Assembly (NCBI GenBank): GCA_018057825.1
Contig: JAGPCY010000022.1
Location: 1 to 64,000, forward strand
Length of the DNA: 64,000 nucleotides
Origin: Kofleriaceae bacterium
Lineage (GTDB): Bacteria; Myxococcota_A; Polyangia; Haliangiales; Haliangiaceae
Direction of reading: 5' to 3'
Part shown: positions 48,081 to 58,668 of the stretch, in pieces
How the letters are laid out: every line of letters begins with the position of its first letter
Numbering within the stretch: position 1 is the stretch's first letter
Program-made: the position numbers and the translations under genes
Notes under the pieces: model-generated
The model's input: the letters and a program-made list of their open reading frames with translations, nothing else
What the model was told of the DNA's origin: nothing
Databases searched by the model: none

Positions 48081-48621
48081 ATGCTGCCTCGACCCACCAT
48101 CGAAGCCTTCGATCGCCATCTCGTGGGCCTTGGCCTGCGCTTCAAGGGCGTCGTCATCGGCGGCTCGGCGCTCGGGCTCATGGGGGTCATCCAGCGGCCG
48201 ACGCGTGACTTCGACATCCTCGTGCCAGAGCTGCCGCCGGCCATCGCCTCTGCTGCGCGTGACTTCGCGAAGGCTCAGCGGGACGCCGGAGTCGACCTGC
48301 TCGACGACGGGTTGAACAACGGTCCGTCACAGCTCGGTGACGTCCTACCCGCCGGATGGCGCGAGCGGGTGGAGCGCATCTTTTTTGGGACAAGTCCTCC
48401 AGCTCAGCACGCTCGGCAGGCCCGACCTCCTGAAGAGCAAGCTGTTCGCGCTCTGCGACCGCGGCACCGATCTGCCGGACTGCATCGCGCTCGCGCCGAC
48501 TGCGGCGGAGCTGGTCGAGTGCATCCCGTGGCTTGTGTTGCAAGACGGCAACGAGCAGTGGCCTGGTCATGTGCGCGCGACGGTCTCTGACCTCGCGCGG
48601 AGGCTCGGCCATGGCGTTTAG
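48081..48621 (+). pseudogene. AbiEii/DUF6036-like nucleotidyltransferase, frameshifted at a T6 run
   Basis: The first 100 codons encode a nucleotidyltransferase-type fold: RFKGVVIGGSALGLMGVIQR and PTRDFDILVPELPPAIASAA (GGS and the DFD metal pair). At 48381-48386 a run of six T breaks the frame. Removing one T joins ERIF to LGQVLQLSTLGRPDLLKSKL and FALCDRGTDLPDCIALAPTA, giving a 179-aa protein of normal appearance that overlaps the next start. As written, translation continues out of frame to 48590. This may be a true mutation, a phase-variable run or a sequencing error. The relation to AbiE-type toxins is by domain and gene-pair arrangement. Confidence 0.75.
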
Positions 48622-49321
48622 GCGCGCAAACTCTCCGGAGCTGACGCCCACGGCCGACGCGCTGACGGCGCGCATGGTGGGTATCGGGATGAACTTCGCC
48701 GCGCAGGGCGAAGCCGACGCCGACATCGAGAGCACCCTCGTGCACGCCTCGGTCGTCGGCATGGACGACGCGGACCTCCGCGTGCTCGCCGTTTTGACCA
48801 CGTGGCTCGGCGTGCATCATGCGCACGTGAATGTGGACCGGCTGGTGCGCCTCGTCGCGGTCCAGCCGTCCGAGCGCGTCCGCGCGTACTGGGCGGCGGT
48901 CGCGAGGTGGCTCCACAGGGATCGTCGTCTCGCCCGGCTCCGCGGGGCCTATCGAGGACCGCCGATCGAGTTGCTGCCGACGGGAACCGCGTTCCAGATC
49001 CAGCGGCGCGGTGAGGATGAGCGCTTCGCCGGGTCGAACCTGCGCGTGCCACGAGGCACCCTCCGCGATCGCCGGGAGGATGTGCTTGCGCCGGAGGTGC
49101 TGGTGCGACGACACCTCGGGTACCGGAACCGCGTGCTCATGGGCCCGTCGTTTCGGGCCGATGTGTGGACCGCGCTGGAGCGCGCGCCCGACCTCTCCAT
49201 CGCCGCCGTCGCGCGGAAGGCGTCGTGCTCGTTCGCCACGGCGTGGCAGACGGCGCAGGACTACCGTCTCCTCCACGTGGGCGAGGCGCAGGGAGCGCGG
49301 GGGCAAGCCGCCGAAGGTTGA
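48611..49321 (+). CDS. Uncharacterised partner of the nucleotidyltransferase gene
   Basis: A 236-aa protein, ATG 48611, overlapping the end of the previous (repaired) frame by 11 nt. Mostly helical: ADALTARMVGIGMNFAAQGE, DLRVLAVLTTWLGVHHAHVN and DRLVRLVAVQPSERVRAYWA. The C-terminal part (SIAAVARKASCSFATAWQTA) looks like an HTH. It shares the palindromic promoter of the pair. Its role as the antitoxin/regulator half of a two-gene toxin-antitoxin-like system is an inference from layout. Confidence 0.7.
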   Translation: MAFRRANSPELTPTADALTARMVGIGMNFAAQGEADADIESTLVHASVVGMDDADLRVLAVLTTWLGVHHAHVNVDRLVRLVAVQPSERVRAYWAAVARWLHRDRRLARLRGAYRGPPIELLPTGTAFQIQRRGEDERFAGSNLRVPRGTLRDRREDVLAPEVLVRRHLGYRNRVLMGPSFRADVWTALERAPDLSIAAVARKASCSFATAWQTAQDYRLLHVGEAQGARGQAAEG

Positions 49322-49387
49322 GCGGCGGTCCCGCCCGGCGGCGCTGGGTAGGCGGCGCGGTCGGCCGGGTTGGTCCTTCGCGGACGG

Positions 49388-50508
<1,121 letters not shown>

Positions 50509-50512
<4 letters not shown>

Positions 50513-53500
50513 GGGCGCACCTCGCCGCGGACGCGCGCCGAGCGGGGCTTCGCGCGCGGTCTCACCGGTGGGGATACGCGTTCGTCGTCGTCCTCCTCCC
50601 CGTCCGCCACGGCGCCCTCGGACAGCGCGAAGAGGGCGCGCAGCTCGCCGCCGTCGAGCTCGGTGATCCACTGCTCGCCGGCGCCGACGACCTTCGCGGC
50701 GAGGTCGCGCTTCTGGTCGAGCAGGCGGTCGATCTTCTCCTCGACGGTGCCGGCGCAGACCAGCTTGTGGACCTGGACCGCGCGCCGCTGGCCGATGCGG
50801 TACGCGCGGTCGGTGGCCTGGTCTTCGACGGCGGGGTTCCACCAGCGGTCGAAGTGGAAGACGTGGTTGGCCGCCGTGAGATTGAGGCCCGTGCCGCCGG
50901 CCTTGATGGACAGCACGAAGATGCGTGGGCCGCGCGGCTCGTCCTGGAAGCGTCGGACCATCTCGTCGCGCGCCTTCTTTGGCGTGCCACCGTGAAGGAA
51001 CACGACCTCACAGCCGAGGTTGGCGCGGAGGTGGTCGACGAGCTTGTCGCCCATCTCGCGGAACTGGGTGAACACCAGCGCCTTGTCACCCGCGGCCACG
51101 GCCTCCTCGAGCATCTCGGTCGTGCGCGCGAGCTTGCCCGACCGCCTGGGGAGCGGGCCTGTCTCACCGAGGTACTGCGCCGGATGATTGCAGATCTGCT
51201 TGGTGAACGTGAGCAGCGCGAGGACGCGCCCGCGGCGCTCGATGCCGTCCGCGGACTCGATGCGCCGCAGCTCTTCGTTGACGACCGCCTGGTAGAGGGT
51301 CGCCTGCTCGCGGGTGAGCGTGCACACGACCTTCATCTCGTGCTTCGGGGGCAGGTCCGCGATGATGGTCGGGTCGCTCTTCGTGCGGCGCAGGATGAAC
51401 GGCCCGACGATCCGGCGGAGGCGCGCCGCGGCGGCGTCGTCGCCGTAGCGCTCGATGGGAAGCGCGAAGTCGCGGCGAAACGCCTCGAGGGGGCCGAGCA
51501 GGCCCGGGTTCGCGAACTCGAGGATCGACCACAGCTCGGCGAGGCGGTTCTCGACCGGCGTGCCGGTCAGCGCGAAGCGATGGGGCGCGCGCAAGGCGCG
51601 GGCGGCGCGGGCGGTCGCCGAGGACGCGTTCTTGATGTTCTGGGCTTCGTCGAGGGCGGCGACGGCCCAGTCGACTCCGGCCAACAGCTCGGCGTCGCGG
51701 CGGAGGAGGCCGTAGGTCGTGACGACCAGCGTGCCGGGCCGGTTCGGGAGGTCGGTCGCAGACCTGGCCCGCGCGGCGCCGTAGTGACGGATCACGTCGA
51801 GGGACGGCGCGAAGCGCGCGGCCTCGCGTTCCCAGTTGCCGACCACCGAGGTCGGAGCGACGAGCAACGCCGGTCGCGCGTCGCGCGGGGCCTCTTCTTG
51901 GCGCCGCAGGAGGAACGCGAGGAACTGCATCGTCTTGCCGAGGCCCATGTCGTCGGCGAGGCACGCGCCGAGACCCAGCGCGCCCATGGTGACGAGCCAG
52001 TTGAGCCCGCGCTCCTGATAGGGGCGAAGCGTCGCCAGGAGGGAACGAGGTGCGGCGAGCTCCTTGGCGCCTCCGGTTCGCAGGCGCTCCACCAGCTCGG
52101 CCACGACGCCCGAGGCGGTGACGGCGATCGCCAGCCCGTCCTGCCGCACCTCGCCCGCGAGCACGGCCTGGAGGGCCTCGCGCGCCGTCAGCTTCGACGA
52201 CCCAGCGGCCAGGCGGTACTGGATGTCGCCCAGGTCGCGCGGATCGATCGCGACCCACGCGCCGCGAAACTGGACGAGCGGCGCCTTGTGCTTGGCGAGG
52301 GCGGCAAGTTCGATGGGCGTCAGGGGCTCGTCGCCGATGATCGCCTCCCAGTCGACGGCGAGGAGGTCGCCGAGCGAGAGCCCGGCCGCGCCGGTGACCA
52401 CTCCGGCGACCTTGGTGCTGGGGCCACCGACCCGCATGCGGAGCCGGAGCCGCCGCTGGCCGGCGGCCGTGAGCTCGCCGGGCACGATGACGCCGAAGCC
52501 GGCCTCGGCCAGCGCGGCCGCGCCGTCGCCGAGGAACCTCCACGCCGCGGCCGGATCGAGCTCGACCGCCTCGGGGCGGGCTTCCTCGAGGGAGCCGGCC
52601 AGCGCGGGGAAGAGCCGCGCGGCCCGCCCGAGCGCCTCGATCAGAGACTCCTGCGGATCGCGAAACGCGCGCCCGAGCTTCTCGAGGCTGCGTCCCTGCG
52701 TCTTCCAGACGTCGGCGGCCGGGACCAGCAGGCTGGGATCGTCGGGGGATTGCAGGAGGAAGCGCAGCACGAACGGCGCGCCGTCGTCGGCGGGCAGCTC
52801 GAGACGAAAGCACGCGCGGAGGCGGTCCCGGGCGCCGAGGGCGGGCTCGCTCCAGCGCGCCAGCTCGTCGACGACGGAGCGCTCCGCGAACCCGTCGGTC
52901 TCGAAGCTGCGCTGATCGCCGCCGAGCGCCGAGCGCCAGCGCGTCGCCCAGGGATCGGCGTGCGCCGCGCGCGCCGCCCGCGGTCGTGGGGCGCGGCCTG
53001 GGCCAGGCGAGCCGCCCGGCGATGGTCCGCCCGCGGCGGTCCGCACCAGCGCGTCGACGACGGCGTCGAGGTACGCGCGCACGAGCGCGTCTGGCGCCCA
53101 CACCGCGCCCGAGCGATCGCCGGCGGCGGGGACCGCGTGGGCCGCCGGGGGCATACTGGCGGCGATCGCCGCGACCTTCGCCGCGTCCTCGCTCCCGGCG
53201 AGAGCTGCGGCCCAGCGCGCCTCGATGCGTCCGCCACGTCGCGAGATCGTCGGCACCACGCGCTCGCGAGCGACCAGCTCCATCGCGAGCTTGCTGGCCA
53301 GGACCCACGTCGCCACCGACGGCGGCAGGCTCTCGACGTCGGCGGCCGGCACGATCGCGAGCGTGGCCATGGTCTCGAGCAGCGGGAGCTTGACGCCGGT
53401 CGTATCGCGGACACCGTCGGCGGAGACGAGGGTCGCAGACCAGGGCTCGCCGGCCTGGCCGAGCGTCGGTACGGCGCGCGGCGCCGGTTCGCTGCCCCAG

Positions 53501-53541
53501 AGGAAGAGCGACTCGACGTCGGGTAGGTACACGAGCGGCAT
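50509..53541 (-). CDS. SNF2-family helicase paired with SWIM protein
   Basis: A 1010-aa SWI2/SNF2 ATPase. The first ~500 residues are an accessory region typical of bacterial SNF2 proteins partnered with SWIM proteins. The motor starts at LRPYQERGLNWLVTMGALGL, with motif I DDMGLGKT (530-537), DEAQ box 631-634, ALTGTPVENRLAELWSILEF and FILRRTKSDPTIIADLPPKH. The second lobe has VFLHGGTPKKARDEMVRRFQ, SIKAGGTGLNLTAANHVFHF and DRAYRIGQRRAVQVHKLVC. Probably remodels protein-DNA complexes; a role in DNA repair or transcription is possible. Confidence 0.9.
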
Positions 53542-53819
53542 CGACGGTCGTTACATGCCACAAGCCGTGAGGTCGAAGTGGCGGACAGGCGCGGTCCAGG
53601 TCACGAGATCACCCTCGATCCCGGTGGTCCCGGTGGTACGTCCCGCGACCGCGGGCCTAAAGGGCCCGCGAAAGAACAACTCAGCCGATCTCGCGGCCGA
53701 TCCATCCCGGCTGGCGGCGTTGCTCGTCGGTTTCACACCGAGAGTGTGCGCCGCTCCTCGCGCCTTGCCATCCGGGCGCCTCGACCGCGATCTTCGACCG
53801 ACTTGTTCATTCGTGGGCC
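53542..53819. other. Intergenic region, nothing recognised
   Basis: About 280 nt upstream of the SNF2 gene. Holds its promoter presumably, but no clear boxes or gene are seen. Confidence 0.4.
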
Positions 53820-53942
53820 CTAGGCGACGGCGCTGCCGAGCTGGGCGTTCGGTGCGCGGGCCGCGACCCGCGGGGCCTGGTCGCGCAGCGTCTTGGTCCA
53901 GAGCTGTTCCCAGAAGGCCTGATCGTAGGTCGGGTGGGTCAT
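53820..53942 (-). pseudogene. N-terminal fragment of a class I SAM-dependent methyltransferase
   Basis: A 40-codon frame beginning THPTYDQAFWEQLWTKTLRD and containing VAARAPNAQL. This is the usual start of small class I SAM-dependent methyltransferases just before the AGCGHG motif, which is missing. The frame ends at a stop. Probably a truncated gene. Confidence 0.55.
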
Positions 53943-54005
53943 GGCGCGAGGCTCGGAGGGCCAGGCGGTGAGCATGCCGCGATCTAGGATGCGTTCAAGC
54001 CTGGC

Positions 54006-54653
54006 CTACGGCGACATGATCGCGAAGGCGCCGCCCTGGTCGTCCTCGCAGGCGGTGGCCCGACGGCCGTCGGGCAGGGTCGTGATGTCCAGCACCGCGC
54101 CACCGCGGGCGCGGATGCGCGCGACCGTGTGGTCGAGGTCGGTCGCGCGAAAATAGAACAGCCATTGCGGGTGGAGGTGGGGGCGGCCGGTGGTGTCGCC
54201 GATCGAGCCGACCGGCGGGCCGTCGGCCCAGGCGAACGTGGTGAACACGCCGTGAGGCGGGAGCTCGCGCTGGCCGTGGAGCGTCATCGCCGAGAGCGCG
54301 CCGTAGTCGGCCTGGGCCCGCGCGGGATCGGGGGTGAAGAGCTGCTGCCAGACGACGTCGCGGCGCGACGGCGGGCGCGGGGGCGTGAGCGCCAGGATCG
54401 CGCCACCGGGGTCGCGCAGGAGGGCGCCACCGCCGAGCGGGATCGCGCCGCGGGCGACGAAGGCGGCGGTCGTGGTCGCGACGTCGGCGGTGGCCAGGTG
54501 TCCGAGCCAGTGGGGGCGGGCGCCGCGGGCGTGGGCGGCGGCTGGCAAGACCGCCACGTCGGGGACCCCGTCGTCGAGGAGATCGCCGTAGAATCCTCGC
54601 GCGCGGTCGAGGTCGAGGGTCCGCAAGGTCCAGTGGACGAAGCCGTGGGTCAT
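54006..54653 (-). CDS. Two-domain VOC-family protein
   Basis: A 215-aa protein with two VOC units: HGFVHWTLRTLDLDRARGFY with LLRDPGGAILALTPPRPP, then DVVWQQLFTPDPARAQADYG with WLFYFRATDLDHTVARIRAR and ATACEDDQGGAFAIMSP. ATG 54653 starts exactly at the first beta strand. Related to glyoxalase/hydroxylase-like proteins; substrate unknown. It is divergent from the AraC gene at 54714, which may regulate it. Confidence 0.87.
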   Translation of the reverse strand: MTHGFVHWTLRTLDLDRARGFYGDLLDDGVPDVAVLPAAAHARGARPHWLGHLATADVATTTAAFVARGAIPLGGGALLRDPGGAILALTPPRPPSRRDVVWQQLFTPDPARAQADYGALSAMTLHGQRELPPHGVFTTFAWADGPPVGSIGDTTGRPHLHPQWLFYFRATDLDHTVARIRARGGAVLDITTLPDGRRATACEDDQGGAFAIMSP

Positions 54654-54713
54654 GACGCCGACGGTAGCGCTCGGCGCCTGGTGCGACTCGACCGGAATTG
54701 CTATCACCGGCGG

Positions 54714-55547
54714 GTGTCTGGTCTGGTGCGCGCCCTGGCGTTCATCGAGGATCACCTCGAGGACGACCTCGATGGGGCGACCCTCTCCGCGGTCGCGGGG
54801 CTGTCGCGCTTCCACTTCCACCGCGCGTTCGCCCAGGCCTTCGGGCTCGGGGTCCGCGCCTACGTCGAGCTGGTCCGCCTCCAGCGGGCGGCGTTTCGCC
54901 TGGCGTTCCAACCCGACGAGCCGATCGTCGCCATCGCCCTGGCCAGCGGCTTCGCCAGCCACGAGGCGTTCGGGCGGGCGTGGAAGCGCCTGGTCGGGCA
55001 GACCCCCTCGGCGTTCCGGCGCGCCCCTGACTGGCGGACCTGGACCGAGCGCGTCCGCCCCCTCGCCGAGGTGCGCCACCGCCACCTCCCGCCGCGGCTC
55101 GGGCCGGCCGACGTCGAGGTGGTCCACCGGCCGGCGCTCCGGGTGATCGGCCTGCATCATTGCCCCGAGCGCGGCCCGTGGTTGGCCGCGGCCCAGCGGT
55201 TCATCGCGTGGCGTCGGCGCGAGCGGCTCTCGCCGCGAACCAGCCCGACCTACAACGTCGTGCACCGGGGGCGTCCTGGCCTGTCGTTCTGCGTCGGCAC
55301 CGACCGCGCCGTCGCCCTCGAGCCCGGCATGTTCGTCGGACGGCTCCCGGGGGGACGCTGCGCGGTCCTGCGCCACCGCGGCCTCGACGAGGGGCTGCAG
55401 GCGCGGGCGCGCTGGCTCATCCTCGACTGGTTGCCAGCCGCGGGGTTTGTGGTGCGCGGCGACGACCTGGTGCTCCAGCGGATCGCGCTGTTTCCCGAGG
55501 TCGCCGCGCGCGACGCGGTCACCGATCTGATCGTCCCGCTGGCGTGA
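54714..55547 (+). CDS. AraC-family regulator with GyrI-like effector domain
   Basis: A 277-aa regulator from GTG 54714, which begins exactly at the HTH unit (SGLVRALAFIEDHLEDDLDG). The N-terminal AraC HTH pair continues ATLSAVAGLSRFHFHRAFAQ and VAIALASGFASHEAFGRAWK. The C-terminal part (VEVVHRPALRVIGLHHCPER) is a GyrI-like small-molecule-binding domain, as in Rob/SoxS-linked regulators. It is divergent from the VOC gene with a 60-nt gap that must hold both promoters. Confidence 0.87.
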   Translation: MSGLVRALAFIEDHLEDDLDGATLSAVAGLSRFHFHRAFAQAFGLGVRAYVELVRLQRAAFRLAFQPDEPIVAIALASGFASHEAFGRAWKRLVGQTPSAFRRAPDWRTWTERVRPLAEVRHRHLPPRLGPADVEVVHRPALRVIGLHHCPERGPWLAAAQRFIAWRRRERLSPRTSPTYNVVHRGRPGLSFCVGTDRAVALEPGMFVGRLPGGRCAVLRHRGLDEGLQARARWLILDWLPAAGFVVRGDDLVLQRIALFPEVAARDAVTDLIVPLA

Positions 55548-55571
55548 GCGTGGGCGCGGTCCGGCCGCGCG

Positions 55572-56447
55572 TCACCAGTACGCCGGCCGCTCGGGGAGCG
55601 GCGCCGCGCACGAGCCGCAGGTCCGGTGGTCATCGGTCACGTCCTCGAGCGAGCCGCAGGCGGGACAGCGCACCCACAGGCGGTTCAGCCGCGTCGGGGT
55701 CCACACGCTGGTCCACACCGACGCGACGAAGCGCTCGGTGAAGAGCTCGCGCATCGCCGTCGCGTGGTGCTTGCCGAGCGCGCGCTTCATCGCGGCCTCG
55801 TCCTCCCAAGCGGTGACGGTGAAGCCGCGCAGGCCGGTGAAGCCGGTGACGATCGAGATGAAGCCGGGCTCGGCGACGAAGTCCTCGACGTTTTGCCGCG
55901 AGTGGGCGCGGATGCGCTCGCGCTCGGTCGGGTCCGCGGCCGTGATCCAGGTCAGCGCGATCACGCCGGGCGGGTGGCGGTTGCCCGATGCGGCGCGCAG
56001 CGCGTAGCCGTACTGGGCGGCCTCGGTGGCGATCGGCTCGGCCAGCGCCAGCTCGACGAACTCGGCGGCGCCCAGCGGTCCGACCCGCGGCGCCTCGACC
56101 CAGGCCGGCTTGTGCTCGCGCCATAGGTGCTTCACGGCCGGGCGGGGCAGCGTCAGATCGAACAGGCCCGCCGACACCATGATCCGTGTCCCCGCCACCG
56201 GGCGCTTCGCCAGCCGGCTCCCGCAGTGCCCACAGAAGCTGCGCTGGTTGGCCGGCGACGAGTGGTACCAGCGGATGTGCTCTTCGCCATCCCAGCGCAC
56301 GTCGGTCCGCTCGGCGGCGAACAGCGCGAAGGAGTTGCCGTGCAGCTTCTGGCAGTCGGCGCAGTGACAGACCACGACGCCGGCGCTGGCCGCCGGCATG
56401 GCCACGCGCACGCGGCCGCAGTGGCAGGTGCCGGTGAGGTCGGTCAT
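55572..56447 (-). CDS. GFA-domain protein fused to an ABM domain and a zinc ribbon
   Basis: A 291-aa three-part protein. Residues 1-120 are a GFA (glutathione-dependent formaldehyde-activating-like) zinc domain: LTGTCHCGRVRVAMPA, VVCHCADCQKLHGNSFALFA and FCGHCGSRLAKRP. The middle is an ABM-like domain (GVIALTWITAADPTERERIR, then FISIVTGFTGLRGFTVTAWE). The C-terminus is a zinc ribbon (RCPACGSLEDV with CGSCAAPL). ATG 56447 starts at the domain edge. GFA proteins bind zinc and may act on thiol adducts; this fusion is uncommon to my knowledge. Confidence 0.85.
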   Translation of the reverse strand: MTDLTGTCHCGRVRVAMPAASAGVVVCHCADCQKLHGNSFALFAAERTDVRWDGEEHIRWYHSSPANQRSFCGHCGSRLAKRPVAGTRIMVSAGLFDLTLPRPAVKHLWREHKPAWVEAPRVGPLGAAEFVELALAEPIATEAAQYGYALRAASGNRHPPGVIALTWITAADPTERERIRAHSRQNVEDFVAEPGFISIVTGFTGLRGFTVTAWEDEAAMKRALGKHHATAMRELFTERFVASVWTSVWTPTRLNRLWVRCPACGSLEDVTDDHRTCGSCAAPLPERPAYW

Positions 56448-56502
56448 CGTGGCCCCCGGGTCCGAGGGGAGGTTGGTCGCGGTCATCGGCGGACGTCCTG
56501 GT

Positions 56503-57273
56503 TCAGCGGCCCAGGGCCTCGATGACGAGCTGCGCCGTCTCGGTCCCGGAGAAGTTTTGTTGCCCGGTGATCAGGTTGCCGTCGCGCACCGCGTAGCCGC
56601 GCCACCGCCCGGCCTGGACGTAGTTCGCGCCCAGCCGCTTGAGCTCGTCCTCGATGCGCCAGGGCATGAGGTGCCGGTCGCGGGGCAGGGCGCCCATGGC
56701 CCAGACCGCCTCGTCGGCGAAGTCCTCCTCGACGTTGGCGAAGCCGGTGACGGTCTTGCCCTTGGCGAGGGGCTCGCCGCTCGATAGCGTGGCGTAGCGG
56801 AGGACGGCGACGCCGTGGCACAGCGCCGCCGCGATCTTGCCGGCCTCGTAGAACGCGGTGAAGGTCCGCTGCAGGTCGTGGGCCTGGGCGAACGAGAACA
56901 TCGGCGCCTGACCGCCAGCGACGACGATGGCGTCGAAGCGCGCGACGTCGATCTCGGCGACCGGCCGGGTCTGCTCGACCAGCGCGGCCAGCGCCGGCGT
57001 GTGGATGAAGCCCATGCTGATGAGATCCGAGGCCGAGTAGCCGCTGGCGTCGCGCGGGTCGGACATCCCGTCGGCCTCGCAGCGCCCGCCGGCCGGGCTG
57101 AAGATCTCGACCTCGTAGCCGGCCTCGTGGAAGGCGTAGTAGGGGTGGGTCAGCTCGGACCACCAGAACCCGACCGGCCAGCCGGTGGTGGTCGAGGTGG
57201 TCGGGTTCGCGATCACGATCGCGACGCGCTTCGGGGACTTCTGGTCGGTGACGTTCGGGTCTCGGAGGCTCAT
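56503..57273 (-). CDS. DJ-1/PfpI (type 1 glutamine amidotransferase-like) protein
   Basis: A 256-aa Hsp31/PfpI-like protein. Motifs: KRVAIVIANPTTSTTTGWPV, GFWWSELTHPYYAFHEAGYE, FDAIVVAGGQAPMFSFAQAH and the nucleophile elbow IAAALCHGVAVLRYA (catalytic Cys). The C-terminus (NLITGQQNFSGTETAQLVIE) is typical of chaperone/glyoxalase III-like members. Cytoplasmic; possible deglycase/glyoxalase or stress role. It is divergent from the NAD(P)-binding gene at 57744, and the 470-nt gap carries two palindromes. Confidence 0.88.
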   Translation of the reverse strand: MSLRDPNVTDQKSPKRVAIVIANPTTSTTTGWPVGFWWSELTHPYYAFHEAGYEVEIFSPAGGRCEADGMSDPRDASGYSASDLISMGFIHTPALAALVEQTRPVAEIDVARFDAIVVAGGQAPMFSFAQAHDLQRTFTAFYEAGKIAAALCHGVAVLRYATLSSGEPLAKGKTVTGFANVEEDFADEAVWAMGALPRDRHLMPWRIEDELKRLGANYVQAGRWRGYAVRDGNLITGQQNFSGTETAQLVIEALGR

Positions 57274-57365
57274 GGCGCTCGCTCCTCAAGGTGGCGGTGT
57301 GGTGAACGAGGGCCAAGGTGGCGCCGTTGCGAGATGCAGGCAATGCAATGGAAGGCAAGTGTCGA

Positions 57366-57380
57366 TTGCACGGCGTGCAA
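57366..57380. promoter_or_regulatory. Palindrome TTGCACGGCGTGCAA
   Basis: 7-bp perfect arms around one base; T-N11-A signature of LysR-type sites. About 93 nt upstream of the DJ-1 gene start. Confidence 0.5.
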
Positions 57381-57627
57381 GGGCGGGCGAGGGCGCCGAC
57401 GGGCGTTCTTCGCGGCGGCGAGCGCCGTGGTGCGTTGCGGCTCCAGGCGCTTCAGCAAGACCGCGCTGCCGCGCTGAGGGCGCGAAACGACGGGGGCTGG
57501 CGACCTGACGGCGCGACAGCGTACGGCGTGATGGAGAGCGTGATCGAGGGCGTCGATGGCTGGTGGTCGGCGTCGGCGCCGAGCGGGCCCTGACGGCGGC
57601 GGCCGGGGCGGCACGCCGCGGCGAGGG

Positions 57628-57642
57628 TTGCACGCCGTGCAA
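57628..57642. promoter_or_regulatory. Palindrome TTGCACGCCGTGCAA
   Basis: Same arms as 57366-57380 with the central base changed, about 102 nt upstream of the reductase start. The pair sits symmetrically within the divergent region. Confidence 0.5.
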
Positions 57643-57743
57643 GGTCGAGTTGCACCCGGCGGGGATGCTGCGGGTCGTCGGAGGGCGTAGGTTCGATCCA
57701 TCGCCGCCGGCATGACGCCGATGGCCCACGACCCGAGGACAAC

Positions 57744-58373
57744 ATGAAGCTCGCGTTCATCGGACATGGCAACGTCGGCGGTGCCCTGGCGGCGGCCCTC
57801 GCGCGACGCGGCCACGAGGTCACCCTGGCGGTCCGCGACCCCGACGCCGAGCCGCCGCGGCTGCCCGGCGATCCGACGGTCGCGGTGGCGTCGACCACCG
57901 ACGCGGTGGCCGGCGCGGAGCTGGTCGTGCTCGCGACGCCGTTCGCCGCGGTCGCCCAGGTCGTGCCACCGCTGGCGGCGGCCCTGGCTGGCAAGGTGGT
58001 GATCGATTGCACCAACCCGGTCGGGCCTGGGCTGTCCCATGGGCTCGGCAGTCAGCAGTCCGGCTCAGCGATGATCCAGGGCCTGGCGCCCGCGGCGCGC
58101 GTGGTCAAGGCCTTCAGCATCTACGGCTACGAGAACCTGGCCGAGCCGTCGTTCCCGGGGGCCGGCGCGGCGCCGGCGATGATGTTCTGCGGCGACGACG
58201 CCGCGGCCAAGGCCACGGTGGCCGCGCTGATCGCGGCGCTGGGCTGGGAGCCGGTGGACGTCGGGGGGCTGTCTCAGGCGCTCCACCTCGAGCACCTCAC
58301 GCTCCTGTGGATCCGCATGGTGCGCGCCGGCGGGGCGTCGCCGCACACGGTGTGGGCTCGGCTGAGGCGTTGA
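57744..58373 (+). CDS. NADPH-dependent F420 reductase-like NAD(P)-binding protein
   Basis: A 209-aa Rossmann protein. It begins [20 protein letters not shown] (GxGxxG nucleotide loop) and continues [20 protein letters not shown] and [40 protein letters not shown] and the C-terminal [18 protein letters not shown] fit the NADPH-dependent F420 reductase / YqeC-like NAD-binding family. Cofactor-linked redox role; the partner is unknown. It is divergent from the DJ-1 gene and followed by hexamer tract 3. Confidence 0.87.
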   Translation: MKLAFIGHGNVGGALAAALARRGHEVTLAVRDPDAEPPRLPGDPTVAVASTTDAVAGAELVVLATPFAAVAQVVPPLAAALAGKVVIDCTNPVGPGLSHGLGSQQSGSAMIQGLAPAARVVKAFSIYGYENLAEPSFPGAGAAPAMMFCGDDAAAKATVAALIAALGWEPVDVGGLSQALHLEHLTLLWIRMVRAGGASPHTVWARLRR

Positions 58374-58390
58374 AGGCTTCGGGGCGTAGG

Positions 58391-58600
58391 CGTAGGCGGA
58401 GGCCGAGGCGGAGGCGGTGGCGGAGCGGAGCGGAGACCGGGGCGGAGGCGGAGACCGAGGCGGAGACCGAGACCGAGGCGGAGGCCGAGACCGAGACCGA
58501 GGCCGAGACCGAGACCGAGGCGGAGACCGAGGCAGAGGCGGAGGCGGGGGCCGAGACCGAGGCCGAGACCGAGGCGGAGACCGAGACCGAGGCCGAGCCG
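58391..58600. repeat. Hexanucleotide tract 3 (GAGGCG/GAGACC/GAGGCC)
   Basis: About 210 bp of 6-bp units just after the reductase stop. More GAGGCG than in the other tracts. Same orientation as tracts 1 and 2. Confidence 0.9.
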
Positions 58601-58668
58601 GGTGCGGGCCCAGGGCCACGGCGCGGGGTTGGTGTCGGGGACGCGAACGGCCTGGTAGCGTGGCGGCA

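Larger units (their letters stand above)
57274..57743. other. Divergent intergenic region with two LysR-type palindromes
   Basis: 470 nt with no convincing gene. Holds two TTGCACGSCGTGCAA palindromes (listed separately) and a further TTGCAC half-site near 57650. Probably a shared control region for the divergent redox-type genes. Confidence 0.5.
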
